Source: Christensenella sp. UBA5893
Lineage (GTDB): Bacteria; Bacillota; Clostridia; Christensenellales; UBA1242
Direction of reading: 5' to 3'
Assembly: GCA_002431905.1 (NCBI GenBank)
Contig: DJER01000021.1
Location: 46,150 to 110,149, forward strand
DNA length: 64,000 nt
Positions 1 through 8,623 of the stretch are shown here, in pieces. Within the stretch, counting starts at the first letter, position 1; each line of letters starts with the position of its first letter. The translations under genes were made by a program, and so were the position numbers. Under the pieces are notes generated by a model, which did no database searches, was not told the DNA's origin, and was given only the letters and a program-made list of their open reading frames with translations.

Positions 1-646
1 TAACCAAACTGCAAAGTTTGAGTCCAAGTTTTTGGAATGGTTCTTGTGACATTTCCAAAACTTTTCCTGAAAATTCACGATAGTTTGCAGCAAGGTCAAG
101 TGCTGAAATTTTGCTTTCTGCAATTGAGTCTGTTATTGATTCAATGAGCATTGGTTTGATTTGGTCTGCAACATCACTAACTGTGTACACTGCATTTGTT
201 CCAAAAACTTCTTTCATAAACACTTTTGCATCATCAACTTTGAATGAATAAACACCAAAGCCACGAAGTCTAACTGTTCCAAACTCATTGTCACGCATCA
301 TAATTGGGTTTTGTGTTCCCCATTTTTGACCTACAAATTGTTTTGTGTTTACATAGTAAACTTCGGCTTTGATTGGACTTTCAAATCCTGTTGGAAGAGA
401 TAATGCCTTTGTTAAGAAAGGAATATTCTCTGTTGAAAGTTTGTATGTTCCTGGCATAAATACATCTTGAATTGTGCCCTTATGAACAAATATTGCCACT
501 TGCGATTCTCTTACAACAAGCGTTGAACTTGTCATTATTTCATCACGATCTTTTAATGGAAAACGGTATACAATTGTTTCTTTTGAATCGTCTTTCCATT
601 CAATAACTTTTAGAAGTTGTTTTTTTACAAAATTAAATAACCCCAT
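1..646 (-). CDS. SPFH-domain (YdjI / virion core-like) protein, partial at 3' end
   Basis: The reading frame starts at ATG 644-646 after a GGAGAAAA ribosome binding site and runs off the left window edge, so the C-terminus is missing. The N-terminus (MGLFNFVKKQL, then VIEWKDDSKETIVYRFP) and the ESQVAIFVHKG and KWGTQNPI stretches match the family of bacterial SPFH-domain proteins annotated as virion core-like or YdjI. Family members associate with membranes and in Bacillus belong to a membrane-stress regulon, but their biochemical role is not settled. About 215 residues are visible. No zinc-ribbon tail can be judged because of the truncation. It is read in the same direction as the recF operon, but 86 bases separate it from the hydrolase gene, so it is probably a separate unit. 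Confidence 0.8.
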   Translation of the reverse strand, partial: MGLFNFVKKQLLKVIEWKDDSKETIVYRFPLKDRDEIMTSSTLVVRESQVAIFVHKGTIQDVFMPGTYKLSTENIPFLTKALSLPTGFESPIKAEVYYVNTKQFVGQKWGTQNPIMMRDNEFGTVRLRGFGVYSFKVDDAKVFMKEVFGTNAVYTVSDVADQIKPMLIESITDSIAESKISALDLAANYREFSGKVLEMSQEPFQKLGLKLCSLV

Positions 647-732
647 ATTTTTCTCCTTATAAATTTATTATATATAATAAAATATTATGCGTTTTATGTC
701 AAGAAAAACAATGCTAATTGTATAACTTTGTC

Positions 733-1737
733 TTACTTTTTAAATGTATTTTCTCTATCTTGACAATTTTGATTTTTATTGGCATTTTCTTTGGTATTTT
801 TGTTTAAGTTTAGTTTATGTAAATTAACACCTTTTTTTAGGTTATTCTGTTTTACATTCTTTATAAACTCATCAATTTTGCAAATTGCATATGCACCTTC
901 TCTTAGGTGTGGATAATTGATGATAAAATCGTGTCCCAAATGTTTCCCTGTTGTAAATATATAGTGGTCCACAGCCAAATCTAAATCTTTTGCCACTTTA
1001 CAAAACTTGTCTGCCTGCATTTTTATGAAATCATTATTTGCTGAAAAGACGATTGTTGGCGGAAAGTTTGATGTAATGGTATCAGTAACACTGCATATTT
1101 TTGATACTTTGTTTAAATCTTTACCATAAATAACCCTTTTATACCCATTTTTAAGCCAAGGGAAATTAAGGAAGTTAAAAGATGTGAAAGTCGGACTATT
1201 TAGGATGCAACCTTTTATTTTTGCACCACCACAAAGACCCAAGTCATATTTTAAAATTTCGCTTGTTTGAGCATTTGCAACAAGTGATGCGATATGCCCA
1301 CCGGCACTATCTCCACTAATAAAAAAGTTATCAAAATCTATCATTTTTTTATATTTTTTATCTTCCGAAATATATTTTAACAAATCAAACGCTTCTTCAA
1401 CCGGTTTTGGAAATGGTTCTTTTTGAGAATTTGTGTATTCCATATTTATAACAAGATATCCAATGCTTGCAAGAATCATTGCATACAATGCATTTTGTTC
1501 TTTTGAACCTGTAACATATCCACCGCCATGAATATTTAAAATTGTTGTAAACTTTTTTGCCTTTTCATCTATTGGGTAATAAACATCAAAAGTATTCTCT
1601 GGATTTTTGCCATATGATATATTTTTTTTAATGTTTATATTATTGGGTGTTTCAGATTCTTTAAACTTATCTCTTATGGCACTATAATATTTTTGAAAAG
1701 ACTCAAATATTTTGCAATATAGATTTTCAAAAATCAT
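733..1737 (-). CDS. alpha/beta hydrolase fold-3 esterase/lipase
   Basis: A 334-residue alpha/beta hydrolase of the hormone-sensitive-lipase/carboxylesterase type. The oxyanion-hole motif NIHGGGYVTG lies near residue 70 and the nucleophile elbow is GDSAGG near residue 143. A probable catalytic Asp sits in FSANNDF and the His in KHLGHDF. Such enzymes hydrolyse ester bonds of small acyl or acetyl substrates; the substrate cannot be read here. The last ~40 residues are Asn/Lys-rich and probably disordered. Its ATG overlaps the recF stop codon (ATGA at 1734-1737), so it is translationally coupled as the last gene of the lepB-recF-hydrolase operon. No signal peptide, so probably cytoplasmic. Confidence 0.85.
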   Translation of the reverse strand: MIFENLYCKIFESFQKYYSAIRDKFKESETPNNINIKKNISYGKNPENTFDVYYPIDEKAKKFTTILNIHGGGYVTGSKEQNALYAMILASIGYLVINMEYTNSQKEPFPKPVEEAFDLLKYISEDKKYKKMIDFDNFFISGDSAGGHIASLVANAQTSEILKYDLGLCGGAKIKGCILNSPTFTSFNFLNFPWLKNGYKRVIYGKDLNKVSKICSVTDTITSNFPPTIVFSANNDFIKMQADKFCKVAKDLDLAVDHYIFTTGKHLGHDFIINYPHLREGAYAICKIDEFIKNVKQNNLKKGVNLHKLNLNKNTKENANKNQNCQDRENTFKK

Positions 1738-2816
1738 ACTTCTTCCTCGCTTTTCACTTCACCATTTTCAATTTCTATTTTATTGCATTGCACATTATAA
1801 TTAAACGAAGTGCAAGTTATAAGTGTTTGACCATTTTTGCAATATGCAAGCAATCTATTTTTTCTATCATCATCAAGTTCACTTAACACATCATCCAAAA
1901 GCAAAACTGGTTTTGTGTTGATTTGATTCTTTATTATATCAAGTTCTGCAAGTTTTAGCGACAAAGCACAAGTTCTTTGCTGACCTTGCGAACCATATGT
2001 TCTTACATCAATATCATTTATTGTCACTTTTATGTCATCTCTGTGTGGTCCATAACTTGTGTATCCAAGTGCCAAATCTTTGTCAAGGTTTCTTTCCAAA
2101 TGTTTGATTATATCTTCTTCGGTTTTTTCTTCAATCCCAACATATTCAAGCCCCAACTTTTCTTTGTTATCGGTTAGATACGAATGTGCTTTCCTCGCAA
2201 AAGGAGCAAGCATATACACAAAATTTTGGCGATATTTTGCAATTTTTAACGAACAATTTGCAAGTTGAGTGTTCCAAATCTTCATGATGTCAACAAGATC
2301 TTCTCGCTTTAGGTTCATTTTTAGTTGTTTGTTTCTGTTTTGCAAAATTTGGTTATATCTATTCAACAGATAAAAATATTGTTTATTTGTTTGTGAAATA
2401 TCAATGTCCATAAATCTCCGTCTATCTTCTGGGCTTTCTTTGATTAGTTTTAGTTCGTCTGGGGAGAAAAATACACCATTAAATTCGCCCAAAAGTTCAC
2501 TTATTTTTTTAATTGGCACGCCGTTTATTTTTATTGTTTTTTTATCTTTTCTTGAAAAAATTATTTCAACAATACTATTCCCTATTTCTTTTTTTACAAA
2601 AAGTTTTATCTTTGCAAACTCACTATCTTTGTTTATTACTTCTTTTTCCCTTGATGCTCTAAAACTTTTCCCAACAACGCAAAAATACACAGCTTCCAAT
2701 AAATTGGTTTTCCCCTGTGCATTTTTTCCACATATAACATTTAACCCGTCTTTGAAATCAATTTCGCATTGTTTGTAATTACGATACGAAAATAATTGTA
2801 ATTTTGTTATCTCCAT
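1734..2816 (-). CDS. recF: DNA replication/repair protein RecF
   Basis: SMC-like ATPase that binds ssDNA-dsDNA junctions and helps RecOR load RecA at gaps. The Walker A motif CGKNAQGKTNLLEA is near residue 35, the ABC signature-like YGSQGQQRT near 275 and the Walker B LLLDDVLSELD near 305. The product is 360 residues, the usual size. I chose ATG 2814-2816 (MEITKLQLFSYRN) because it matches the conserved RecF N-terminus; the frame is open 12 codons further upstream. It overlaps the end of the signal peptidase gene by 10 bases and the hydrolase start by 4, implying co-translation. recF usually sits next to dnaN in Bacillota; here it is about 54 kb away. Confidence 0.95.
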   Translation of the reverse strand: MEITKLQLFSYRNYKQCEIDFKDGLNVICGKNAQGKTNLLEAVYFCVVGKSFRASREKEVINKDSEFAKIKLFVKKEIGNSIVEIIFSRKDKKTIKINGVPIKKISELLGEFNGVFFSPDELKLIKESPEDRRRFMDIDISQTNKQYFYLLNRYNQILQNRNKQLKMNLKREDLVDIMKIWNTQLANCSLKIAKYRQNFVYMLAPFARKAHSYLTDNKEKLGLEYVGIEEKTEEDIIKHLERNLDKDLALGYTSYGPHRDDIKVTINDIDVRTYGSQGQQRTCALSLKLAELDIIKNQINTKPVLLLDDVLSELDDDRKNRLLAYCKNGQTLITCTSFNYNVQCNKIEIENGEVKSEEEV

Positions 2817-3532
2817 TTGTATATTCCCAAAAATTGCATAACCACTTGCCAAATTCTTGGCTCGTTTCTATGAATAAGATAAACGACCTTGGCAACCATA
2901 CGATCTGCTTTCATAGCGCCATAATCAAAACAATCATATGATGTTCGTCGATTGTCGCCGGCATAGAATATTTCGCCTTCGTTTACATGATAATATTTGT
3001 TACCATTTTCATCGGTCAATATTTTGCTTGCTGGTATATATTCAAGTCTACCTTCCCCACCACCATGTGGAAGCACTGACCAATACAATTCTTGATATGT
3101 TATTTCATATGACGATTTGTCTTTGACATAATCTTCTTCAAGTTTTTGCCATTCGCCGGTTGAATTATATTGCAAATATAATGCATATTCGCCGTTATCT
3201 TCTTTTATCATAATATTATCATTAGACATTGCAATAACTCTTTTTATTACAAGTTTATTGCTATTTTTTTTGTAAATTATAATATCGCCATAAGTCACAT
3301 CTTTTGTATTTCGTGTGCCATATGCAAAATCGCCGCTGTCGTATGTTGCATTGATGAGTGGTTGCATACTTGACCCTGATATTGGATACAAAGATAGAAA
3401 AGTATTACAGTAAAATAATATGCCAAAAACAAAAATTGCCAATGCAAGCAAAAGTAGAGCTGTGCTTTTTAACATAGCTCTTGATAGCGACATTGGTTTC
3501 TTTTCATAATATTCATATTCTATTTTTTCCAC
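2807..3532 (-). CDS. lepB: signal peptidase I (S26 family)
   Basis: Membrane-bound serine protease that removes signal peptides from secreted proteins. One N-terminal membrane segment lies at about residues 22-44. The nucleophile Ser is in PISGSSMQPL (near 56), the general-base Lys in KLVIKRVIA (near 97), and the conserved box GDNRRTSYDCFDYG is near 192. The length of 241 residues includes an insertion between the Lys box and the GDNR box, larger than in the shortest Bacillus enzymes. The C-terminus ends in WQVVMQFLGIYKWR. It is the promoter-proximal gene of the lepB-recF-hydrolase run and starts 2 bases after the queH stop codon, so the operon may begin further upstream. Confidence 0.93.
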   Translation of the reverse strand: MEKIEYEYYEKKPMSLSRAMLKSTALLLLALAIFVFGILFYCNTFLSLYPISGSSMQPLINATYDSGDFAYGTRNTKDVTYGDIIIYKKNSNKLVIKRVIAMSNDNIMIKEDNGEYALYLQYNSTGEWQKLEEDYVKDKSSYEITYQELYWSVLPHGGGEGRLEYIPASKILTDENGNKYYHVNEGEIFYAGDNRRTSYDCFDYGAMKADRMVAKVVYLIHRNEPRIWQVVMQFLGIYKWR

Positions 3533-3534
3533 AT

Positions 3535-4131
3535 TTATCTACCTATTGAAAATCTGCAACCGCAATAATTTTGCCTATATAAATTCATCTCTCGACTGAG
3601 AACAATGCTTCTTTTGTAACCATCGTGTTTTTTGAAATCTGAATAAAGAAAAGGTATACCAACTTCTTGTGAAATTTCTTCACCAATTTTGTTGATGTGT
3701 TCGGCATTTTTGTGAGAACTAACAGTAAGTGTTGTACCAAAAAAGTCAAACCCCTTTTCTTTGGCAAAAATTGCAGTTTGTTTTAGTCTTAAGTAAAAAC
3801 AGACATCACATCTTTTGCCACCTTCTTTTTCAGCTTCAAGACCTTTTACTTTTTCCAAATATTCAATTTCATCATAATTGGGACTGACCAAATTGACACC
3901 AAGATTATTTTCTATAACTATTTTTTGATTTTGTAATCTTTTTTCAAATTCTTCTTTTGGGTAAATATTGGGGTTGTAATAAAAAACTGTTATTTCAAAT
4001 TTTGGTTTTAATCTTTCAATAACAGCACTACTACATGGTCCACAACAACTATGGAGCAATATTTTTTTCTTTTTGTCAAACTTTGCAATTTGCTCTTGCA
4101 TAAGTTTGTCGTAATTATTTTTTAAGTCCAT
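3535..4131 (-). CDS. queH: epoxyqueuosine reductase QueH
   Basis: QueH (formerly DUF208) carries out the last step of queuosine synthesis in tRNA, reducing epoxyqueuosine, and is the non-homologous replacement for QueG. The signature cysteines are visible: HSCCGPCSSAV near residue 28, RCDVCFYLR near 107, and the C-terminal NYCGCRFS, together consistent with iron-sulfur and metal sites. The length of 198 residues is typical. The ribosome binding site AAAGGAA precedes ATG 4129-4131, and the start overlaps the upstream unknown gene by 17 bases. No other queuosine gene is in the window. Confidence 0.93.
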   Translation of the reverse strand: MDLKNNYDKLMQEQIAKFDKKKKILLHSCCGPCSSAVIERLKPKFEITVFYYNPNIYPKEEFEKRLQNQKIVIENNLGVNLVSPNYDEIEYLEKVKGLEAEKEGGKRCDVCFYLRLKQTAIFAKEKGFDFFGTTLTVSSHKNAEHINKIGEEISQEVGIPFLYSDFKKHDGYKRSIVLSREMNLYRQNYCGCRFSIGR

Positions 4132-4615
4132 TTATTTCCTTTACAATATGGTCTATTATTTCATACTTACGTTGAAGGTTGTCCAAAGACAAATCTTTAT
4201 CATCGCCAACAATATATGTATGAAAACAATAAACATTTTTCATAAACACAAAGAAAACATCAACAACATTAAACTCCGGTTTAATTAGCACTTTTACAAT
4301 ACTAAGCATTGCACTGTTTTTATCAAACACTTCCCAATGCTCTGGCTTCATACCCAATTCTTCTTGTTCTTCCTTATTGTCTTGAAGTTCCAAATAAGAC
4401 TCATTAAGTTGCTTTATAAATTTGTCATCTTTGCCATAATCATACAAAGTTAGTGTGTTGAATGCACCATAAATTGTTCCAACCTTGTAACAATAAACAA
4501 CTCTTGCTTCTGGAAAACTTGCAATTCCATAATTTGCATAATCTTTTGGTTCAATTTCTTGCCAACTCAATTTTTGAGTTAATTGGTTTTTAAGTTTATC
4601 TACTGTATTTTGCAT
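4115..4615 (-). CDS. conserved-looking hypothetical protein, 166 aa
   Basis: I do not recognise this family. I chose ATG 4613-4615 (MQNTVDKLKNQL) because GAGGG sits just upstream; an earlier in-frame start would add a hydrophobic, AT-rich stretch that looks like untranslated DNA. The product is acidic, with an amphipathic N-terminal helix and a central beta-rich part (RVVYCYKVGTIYGAFNTLTLYDYG) and no membrane segment or signal peptide. It overlaps queH by 17 bases, which suggests translational coupling but not necessarily a shared pathway. The codon use resembles its neighbours. Confidence 0.7.
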   Translation of the reverse strand: MQNTVDKLKNQLTQKLSWQEIEPKDYANYGIASFPEARVVYCYKVGTIYGAFNTLTLYDYGKDDKFIKQLNESYLELQDNKEEQEELGMKPEHWEVFDKNSAMLSIVKVLIKPEFNVVDVFFVFMKNVYCFHTYIVGDDKDLSLDNLQRKYEIIDHIVKEINGLKK

Positions 4616-4676
4616 ATTTCCCTCTAGCAGTATTATAAATGAATTTTTGTCAAAAGACAAGTAATAAAATACATTA

Positions 4677-4710
4677 AAAAAGATAAACAATCAATTTTGT
4701 TTATCTTTTG
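4677..4710 (-). terminator. intrinsic terminator after the ftsH-membrane protein operon
   Basis: AAAGATAAACA and TTGTTTATCTTT form a stem around a short loop, flanked by A and T runs. It lies immediately downstream of the minus-strand stop codon at 4716. Confidence 0.7.
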
Positions 4711-4715
4711 TAAAT

Positions 4716-5318
4716 TTATTCAAAACTTGAAATTGTTTTATACATATCGGCAAAATTTCCCATAACTGTTTGTCTATAGTAAGTATAACCTGCTGTGTTA
4801 TCAGCTACGCACTTAAAATAAACATAATGGCTTTGCATTTTTTCGCCTTCCGAAACACTGAAAGTCATTTCTGTGTATTTTAACATCTCGCTACTATTTG
4901 TTGGTGGGTTATAGATTTTTCCGTTCAATGTTAGTGTTTGTTCTTCTGGGAAATAGAATGTAACAATATAGCCTGTCAATTTTTCAATTGGGTTTTTGTT
5001 TGTTCCAATACATTCTTCAATTCTTGACTTAAAACTTGTTCTTCCAGAAAAGAATCCTGACATAACACTTTCACGAAATGCTGATTTGTAATCTGACATC
5101 AAGTTGTTGTAAACTTCAACATCTTTGTCGTCTTCACTATCTTTTCTTCCACCTGGGAATGGTTTGTTTGAACCTGTTTGTTTTATATTGATGAAACTTG
5201 GTTCAATTGCATCTGGTGCATAGTTTGTTTTTACAACGCTTAAAGTGATTGCTGTGGCAATTAAAATTCCACAAATACAATAAATTAGAATTAACCACCA
5301 TTTATTCTTTTTTGTCAT
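4716..5318 (-). CDS. single-pass membrane protein of unknown function, co-transcribed with ftsH
   Basis: About 200 residues. The N-terminus MTKKNKWWLILIYCICG... carries one membrane segment (residues ~7-30) that would place the rest outside. The extracytoplasmic part is hydrophilic and contains NGKIYNPPTN and an aromatic C-terminus. I chose ATG 5316-5318 because AAAGGAG precedes it. The start overlaps the last 17 bases of ftsH, so the two genes are probably translationally coupled. The family is not recognised. The tight coupling makes an FtsH partner or substrate plausible, but that is inference. Confidence 0.75.
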   Translation of the reverse strand: MTKKNKWWLILIYCICGILIATAITLSVVKTNYAPDAIEPSFINIKQTGSNKPFPGGRKDSEDDKDVEVYNNLMSDYKSAFRESVMSGFFSGRTSFKSRIEECIGTNKNPIEKLTGYIVTFYFPEEQTLTLNGKIYNPPTNSSEMLKYTEMTFSVSEGEKMQSHYVYFKCVADNTAGYTYYRQTVMGNFADMYKTISSFE

Positions 5319-7545
5319 CTTTTTTCTCCTTTGCACCTTTTGTGCTCTTTCTTATCAAAGTTACCTTTGGTTTTTCTTCTTTTTTCTCAACCTGTTCTTC
5401 TTGTTTTTGCTCTTCAACTTTTGATTCTTCGCTTTGCTCTTGTTGATTTTGTTCAAGTTTTTGAGAATACTCTTCTTCTATTTTTTGCTTTGCTTCCTTG
5501 TTTTCTTTCTCAACAAGGTTGTAATCGTCTTGAGAAATAATACCTTGTTTAAGATAAACTTGTGCCGTTTTTAATTTTTGGTCAAGTTCTGCAAGTTTGT
5601 CTTTCTTTTCTTTTTCTTCTCTATACTTTTGTTGTTCACTTTCAGATTGTTTTGATTTTTCTGCCATGGCTTGTTTTATTTCTTCATTTGTCTTTCCGGC
5701 AAGAATCATATCAACTTCATCTTTATAGATTGTGTCTTTTTCAAGTAAGAGTTGTGCCATTTGTTCAACGAATTTTTTATTTTTTGTCAAAATTTCTTTG
5801 GCTCTATTATAGTTATAATCCAAAATCTTTTTAACTTCGTTATCAATAAGTGATGCTGTTTCTTCGCTGTAACTCTTTCTTTCTTGATAATCTCTACCAA
5901 CAAAAACTTCGCCTTCGCTTGAGAAACTCATTGCACCAAACTTATCACTCATACCCCATTCGGTAACCATTTTTCTTGCAACATTTGTTGCTCTTTGGAT
6001 ATCGTTGCTTGCACCAGTTGAAATGTCTTTCATAAACAATTCTTCACTGATTCTTCCACCAAACATCATTGCCATCATATCGTTGAGTTTATTTTTGCCC
6101 ATATGATTATCATCATTGTCTGGTCTGCTCATTGTATATCCTGCAGCATTGCCTCTTGGGATGATTGAAACTTCTTGTACTTCTTCACAGTTTTCAAGTA
6201 TTTTCCCAACAATTGCGTGTCCACTTTCGTGATATGCTGTTATAATTTTATCATTTTCGGTAACAAGTAAACTCTTCTTTTGTGGTCCCATTATAACTTT
6301 GTTGATACCTTCTTGAATATCTTGCATTGTTATTTGAGATCTACCGGTTCTTGCTGCCAAGATTGCTGCTTCATTAAGCATATTTTCTATATCTGCACCA
6401 GTAAAGCCTGTTGTCATTCTTGCAAGAGTTTGGAAATCTACATCACTTGCAAGTGGTTTGTTTCTTGCGTGAATTTTTATAATTCCTTCCCTGCCTTTTA
6501 CATCTGGTGGGTTAACATATATTTGTCTGTCAAATCTACCTGGACGCATAAGTGCTGGATCAAGGACATCACTTCTGTTTGTTGCGGCAAGAACAATAAT
6601 TCCTTCGTTTGCTTCAAAGCCGTCCATTTCCACAAGCAATTGGTTTAGAGTTTGTTCTCTTTCATCATTTCCACCACCAAGGCCTGCACCTCTTTGACGA
6701 CCTACTGCATCAATTTCATCAATAAATACAATACATGGCTGACATTTTTTTGCTTGTTCAAACAAATCTCTTACTCTGCTTGCACCAACACCAACAAACA
6801 TCTCAACAAAATCACTACCACTGATTTCCAAGAATGGAACATTGCTTTCCCCTGCAACTGCACGAGCAAGTAAGGTTTTCCCTGTTCCTGGTTGACCAAC
6901 AAGCAAAACGCCTTTTGGGACTCTTGCACCAAGTTCTGTGAACTTTTGTGGATGCTTTAAGAATTCAACAATTTCTTGAAGTTCTGCTTTTTCTTCATCG
7001 GCACCTGCAATATCTGAAAATCTAACTTTTATATTAGATGTCATTCTTGCACGATTTTTACCAAAACTCATTGCACTGTTATTTGATTTTGAGAACATCT
7101 TAAACACAAACACAAGTGCCAAAACACCAAGGCCGATATACAAGATTGGGAATAATGTGTCAAGCCAACTTGCTCTTGTTGCTGGTGCTTCGTATGAAAT
7201 TCTTTGTTCTTCGGTTTTGCCCTCATTGTATGCATTTATCTTTATTACGATTTGTTCTTTTACTTCTGATGTGTATTCAATGTAGTAGTCAGCTGTGTTT
7301 GGGAATTTTTTTCTATTTTCGCCCTTTACACTACTTTTTGACTCAATAAGCAAAACTCTTGCTTCGCCATCATAGAAATATATGCTTGCAACATTTCCGC
7401 TATCAATATCTGAATTGATTGCCGAAATATCTTTCTTCGCGAGTTGTGGAGAAAGATTTGTGAACGAAAAAACAATTAAAAGTGCAAGCAATAGTAATAT
7501 CAAAATATAAGAAAAATTTAATCCTGCTTTCTTTTTATTATTCAA
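5302..7545 (-). CDS. ftsH: ATP-dependent zinc metalloprotease FtsH
   Basis: Membrane AAA+ protease that degrades misfolded membrane proteins and regulators. There are two membrane segments (residues ~10-28 and ~131-150). Walker A is GQPGTGKTLLARA, Walker B is CIVFIDEIDAVGRQRG, and the second region of homology is ATNRSDVLDPALMRPGRFDR. The zinc site reads HESGH (usually HEAGH), so HExxH is kept. The product is 747 residues, about 100 longer than common: after the protease domain comes a Gln/Glu/Lys-rich, probably coiled or disordered tail from ~residue 635. The start codon is TTG at 7543-7545, preceded by a strong GGAGGT. Confidence 0.96.
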   Translation of the reverse strand: MNNKKKAGLNFSYILILLLLALLIVFSFTNLSPQLAKKDISAINSDIDSGNVASIYFYDGEARVLLIESKSSVKGENRKKFPNTADYYIEYTSEVKEQIVIKINAYNEGKTEEQRISYEAPATRASWLDTLFPILYIGLGVLALVFVFKMFSKSNNSAMSFGKNRARMTSNIKVRFSDIAGADEEKAELQEIVEFLKHPQKFTELGARVPKGVLLVGQPGTGKTLLARAVAGESNVPFLEISGSDFVEMFVGVGASRVRDLFEQAKKCQPCIVFIDEIDAVGRQRGAGLGGGNDEREQTLNQLLVEMDGFEANEGIIVLAATNRSDVLDPALMRPGRFDRQIYVNPPDVKGREGIIKIHARNKPLASDVDFQTLARMTTGFTGADIENMLNEAAILAARTGRSQITMQDIQEGINKVIMGPQKKSLLVTENDKIITAYHESGHAIVGKILENCEEVQEVSIIPRGNAAGYTMSRPDNDDNHMGKNKLNDMMAMMFGGRISEELFMKDISTGASNDIQRATNVARKMVTEWGMSDKFGAMSFSSEGEVFVGRDYQERKSYSEETASLIDNEVKKILDYNYNRAKEILTKNKKFVEQMAQLLLEKDTIYKDEVDMILAGKTNEEIKQAMAEKSKQSESEQQKYREEKEKKDKLAELDQKLKTAQVYLKQGIISQDDYNLVEKENKEAKQKIEEEYSQKLEQNQQEQSEESKVEEQKQEEQVEKKEEKPKVTLIRKSTKGAKEKKDDKKE

Positions 7546-7738
7546 AATTTTAACCTCCGTCTAGTTTGTCTAATAATACTGTATTGTATGCAAAAAAAAT
7601 ACAACACAAATACTTTGCATTGTATTTTAACATAAACAAACCGACTTTTGCAACTAACTTGCAAACTTTTATTTTTATAAAAGTAAGATATATTATCTTA
7701 AATGCGAAAAATTTGTCACTAAGGCTTACACCATTAAA

Positions 7739-8620
7739 TCAAATTTTATTTATATCAATTGCGTAAAAAGAGTTGTTTTTTACAATTATAGCGCTATTAA
7801 ACCTATTTCTTCTAATTTCCCATGCACATTTTTTTGCAAAGCACTTTGCAAAATATTTTTCCTTTCGAGTTGGTTTTCCACCCCTTTGTATGTATCCAAT
7901 CGTACTAATTTTTACATCGGTATTTAACTGTTCTTGAATATATTGTTTCAGTTCTTCAACATTTAACAAATCTTCTCTTACAATCACAATTGGTGCATCT
8001 TTTGTTGATTGTTTTAATGCTTCCAAACATTTTTCCTTTGTGCAATATTCATCCGTAAAGACATAATCAGCATCAACACTTTCGGCTACCTTAATTGCAA
8101 TTTGTGGACACTTTCTGCCCATAACTTGATATATGCAAGTTCTGTTAAATGACTGCATAGTGTCATTCACTTGTTTTACAAAATCAATTGAATTTTGGCA
8201 CGCAGTGTCAAACCCAATACAGTAATCAGTGCCGGCGAGATCGTTATCTATTGTACAAGGAACAAACATTACGTCCATTCCTCTATCGCTAATTTCTTTC
8301 AGGCCTTTAAGCGAGCCATTCCCACCCATAACAACAAGGCAGTCTATACTATATTTTTGCAAGGTTTTTATTGCATCATCAATACCTTCACCTGTTTCAA
8401 ATTCTGGACATCTTGATGTTTTTATGCAAATACCACCTTTATTTTTGTTTTTTCTTAAAAAGTTTAGGTCAAATGGAACTATTTTGTCATAAATAAGACC
8501 TTTGTATCCCTGACTGAAAAGAGTTATTTTGTTTTTTATATGCAACCAAAAGCAAAAGCCATAAAGAAATGCATTCATTCCAACGCCATCTCCACCACTT
8601 GCCAAAATGCCTATATTCAT
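7739..8620 (-). CDS. pfkA: phosphofructokinase-family protein with altered active-site residues
   Basis: The fold is clearly 6-phosphofructokinase: SGGDGVGMNA at the N-terminus, TSRCPEF near residue 69, TIDNDLAGTD near 124, and IGYIQRGGKPT near 240. It is short (293 residues; family about 320). Several canonical positions differ: the GGDGS ATP/Mg loop reads GGNGS (Asn 101), the sugar-phosphate-site His of LGHxQRGG is Tyr, and the MGRxxG motif reads MGRKCP. The catalytic Asp in TIDND is kept. It may be a weak or re-purposed kinase rather than the main glycolytic enzyme. It follows dnaE by 3 bases, the usual dnaE-pfkA order of clostridia. Confidence 0.8.
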   Translation of the reverse strand: MNIGILASGGDGVGMNAFLYGFCFWLHIKNKITLFSQGYKGLIYDKIVPFDLNFLRKNKNKGGICIKTSRCPEFETGEGIDDAIKTLQKYSIDCLVVMGGNGSLKGLKEISDRGMDVMFVPCTIDNDLAGTDYCIGFDTACQNSIDFVKQVNDTMQSFNRTCIYQVMGRKCPQIAIKVAESVDADYVFTDEYCTKEKCLEALKQSTKDAPIVIVREDLLNVEELKQYIQEQLNTDVKISTIGYIQRGGKPTRKEKYFAKCFAKKCAWEIRRNRFNSAIIVKNNSFYAIDINKI

Positions 8621-8623
8621 AAT

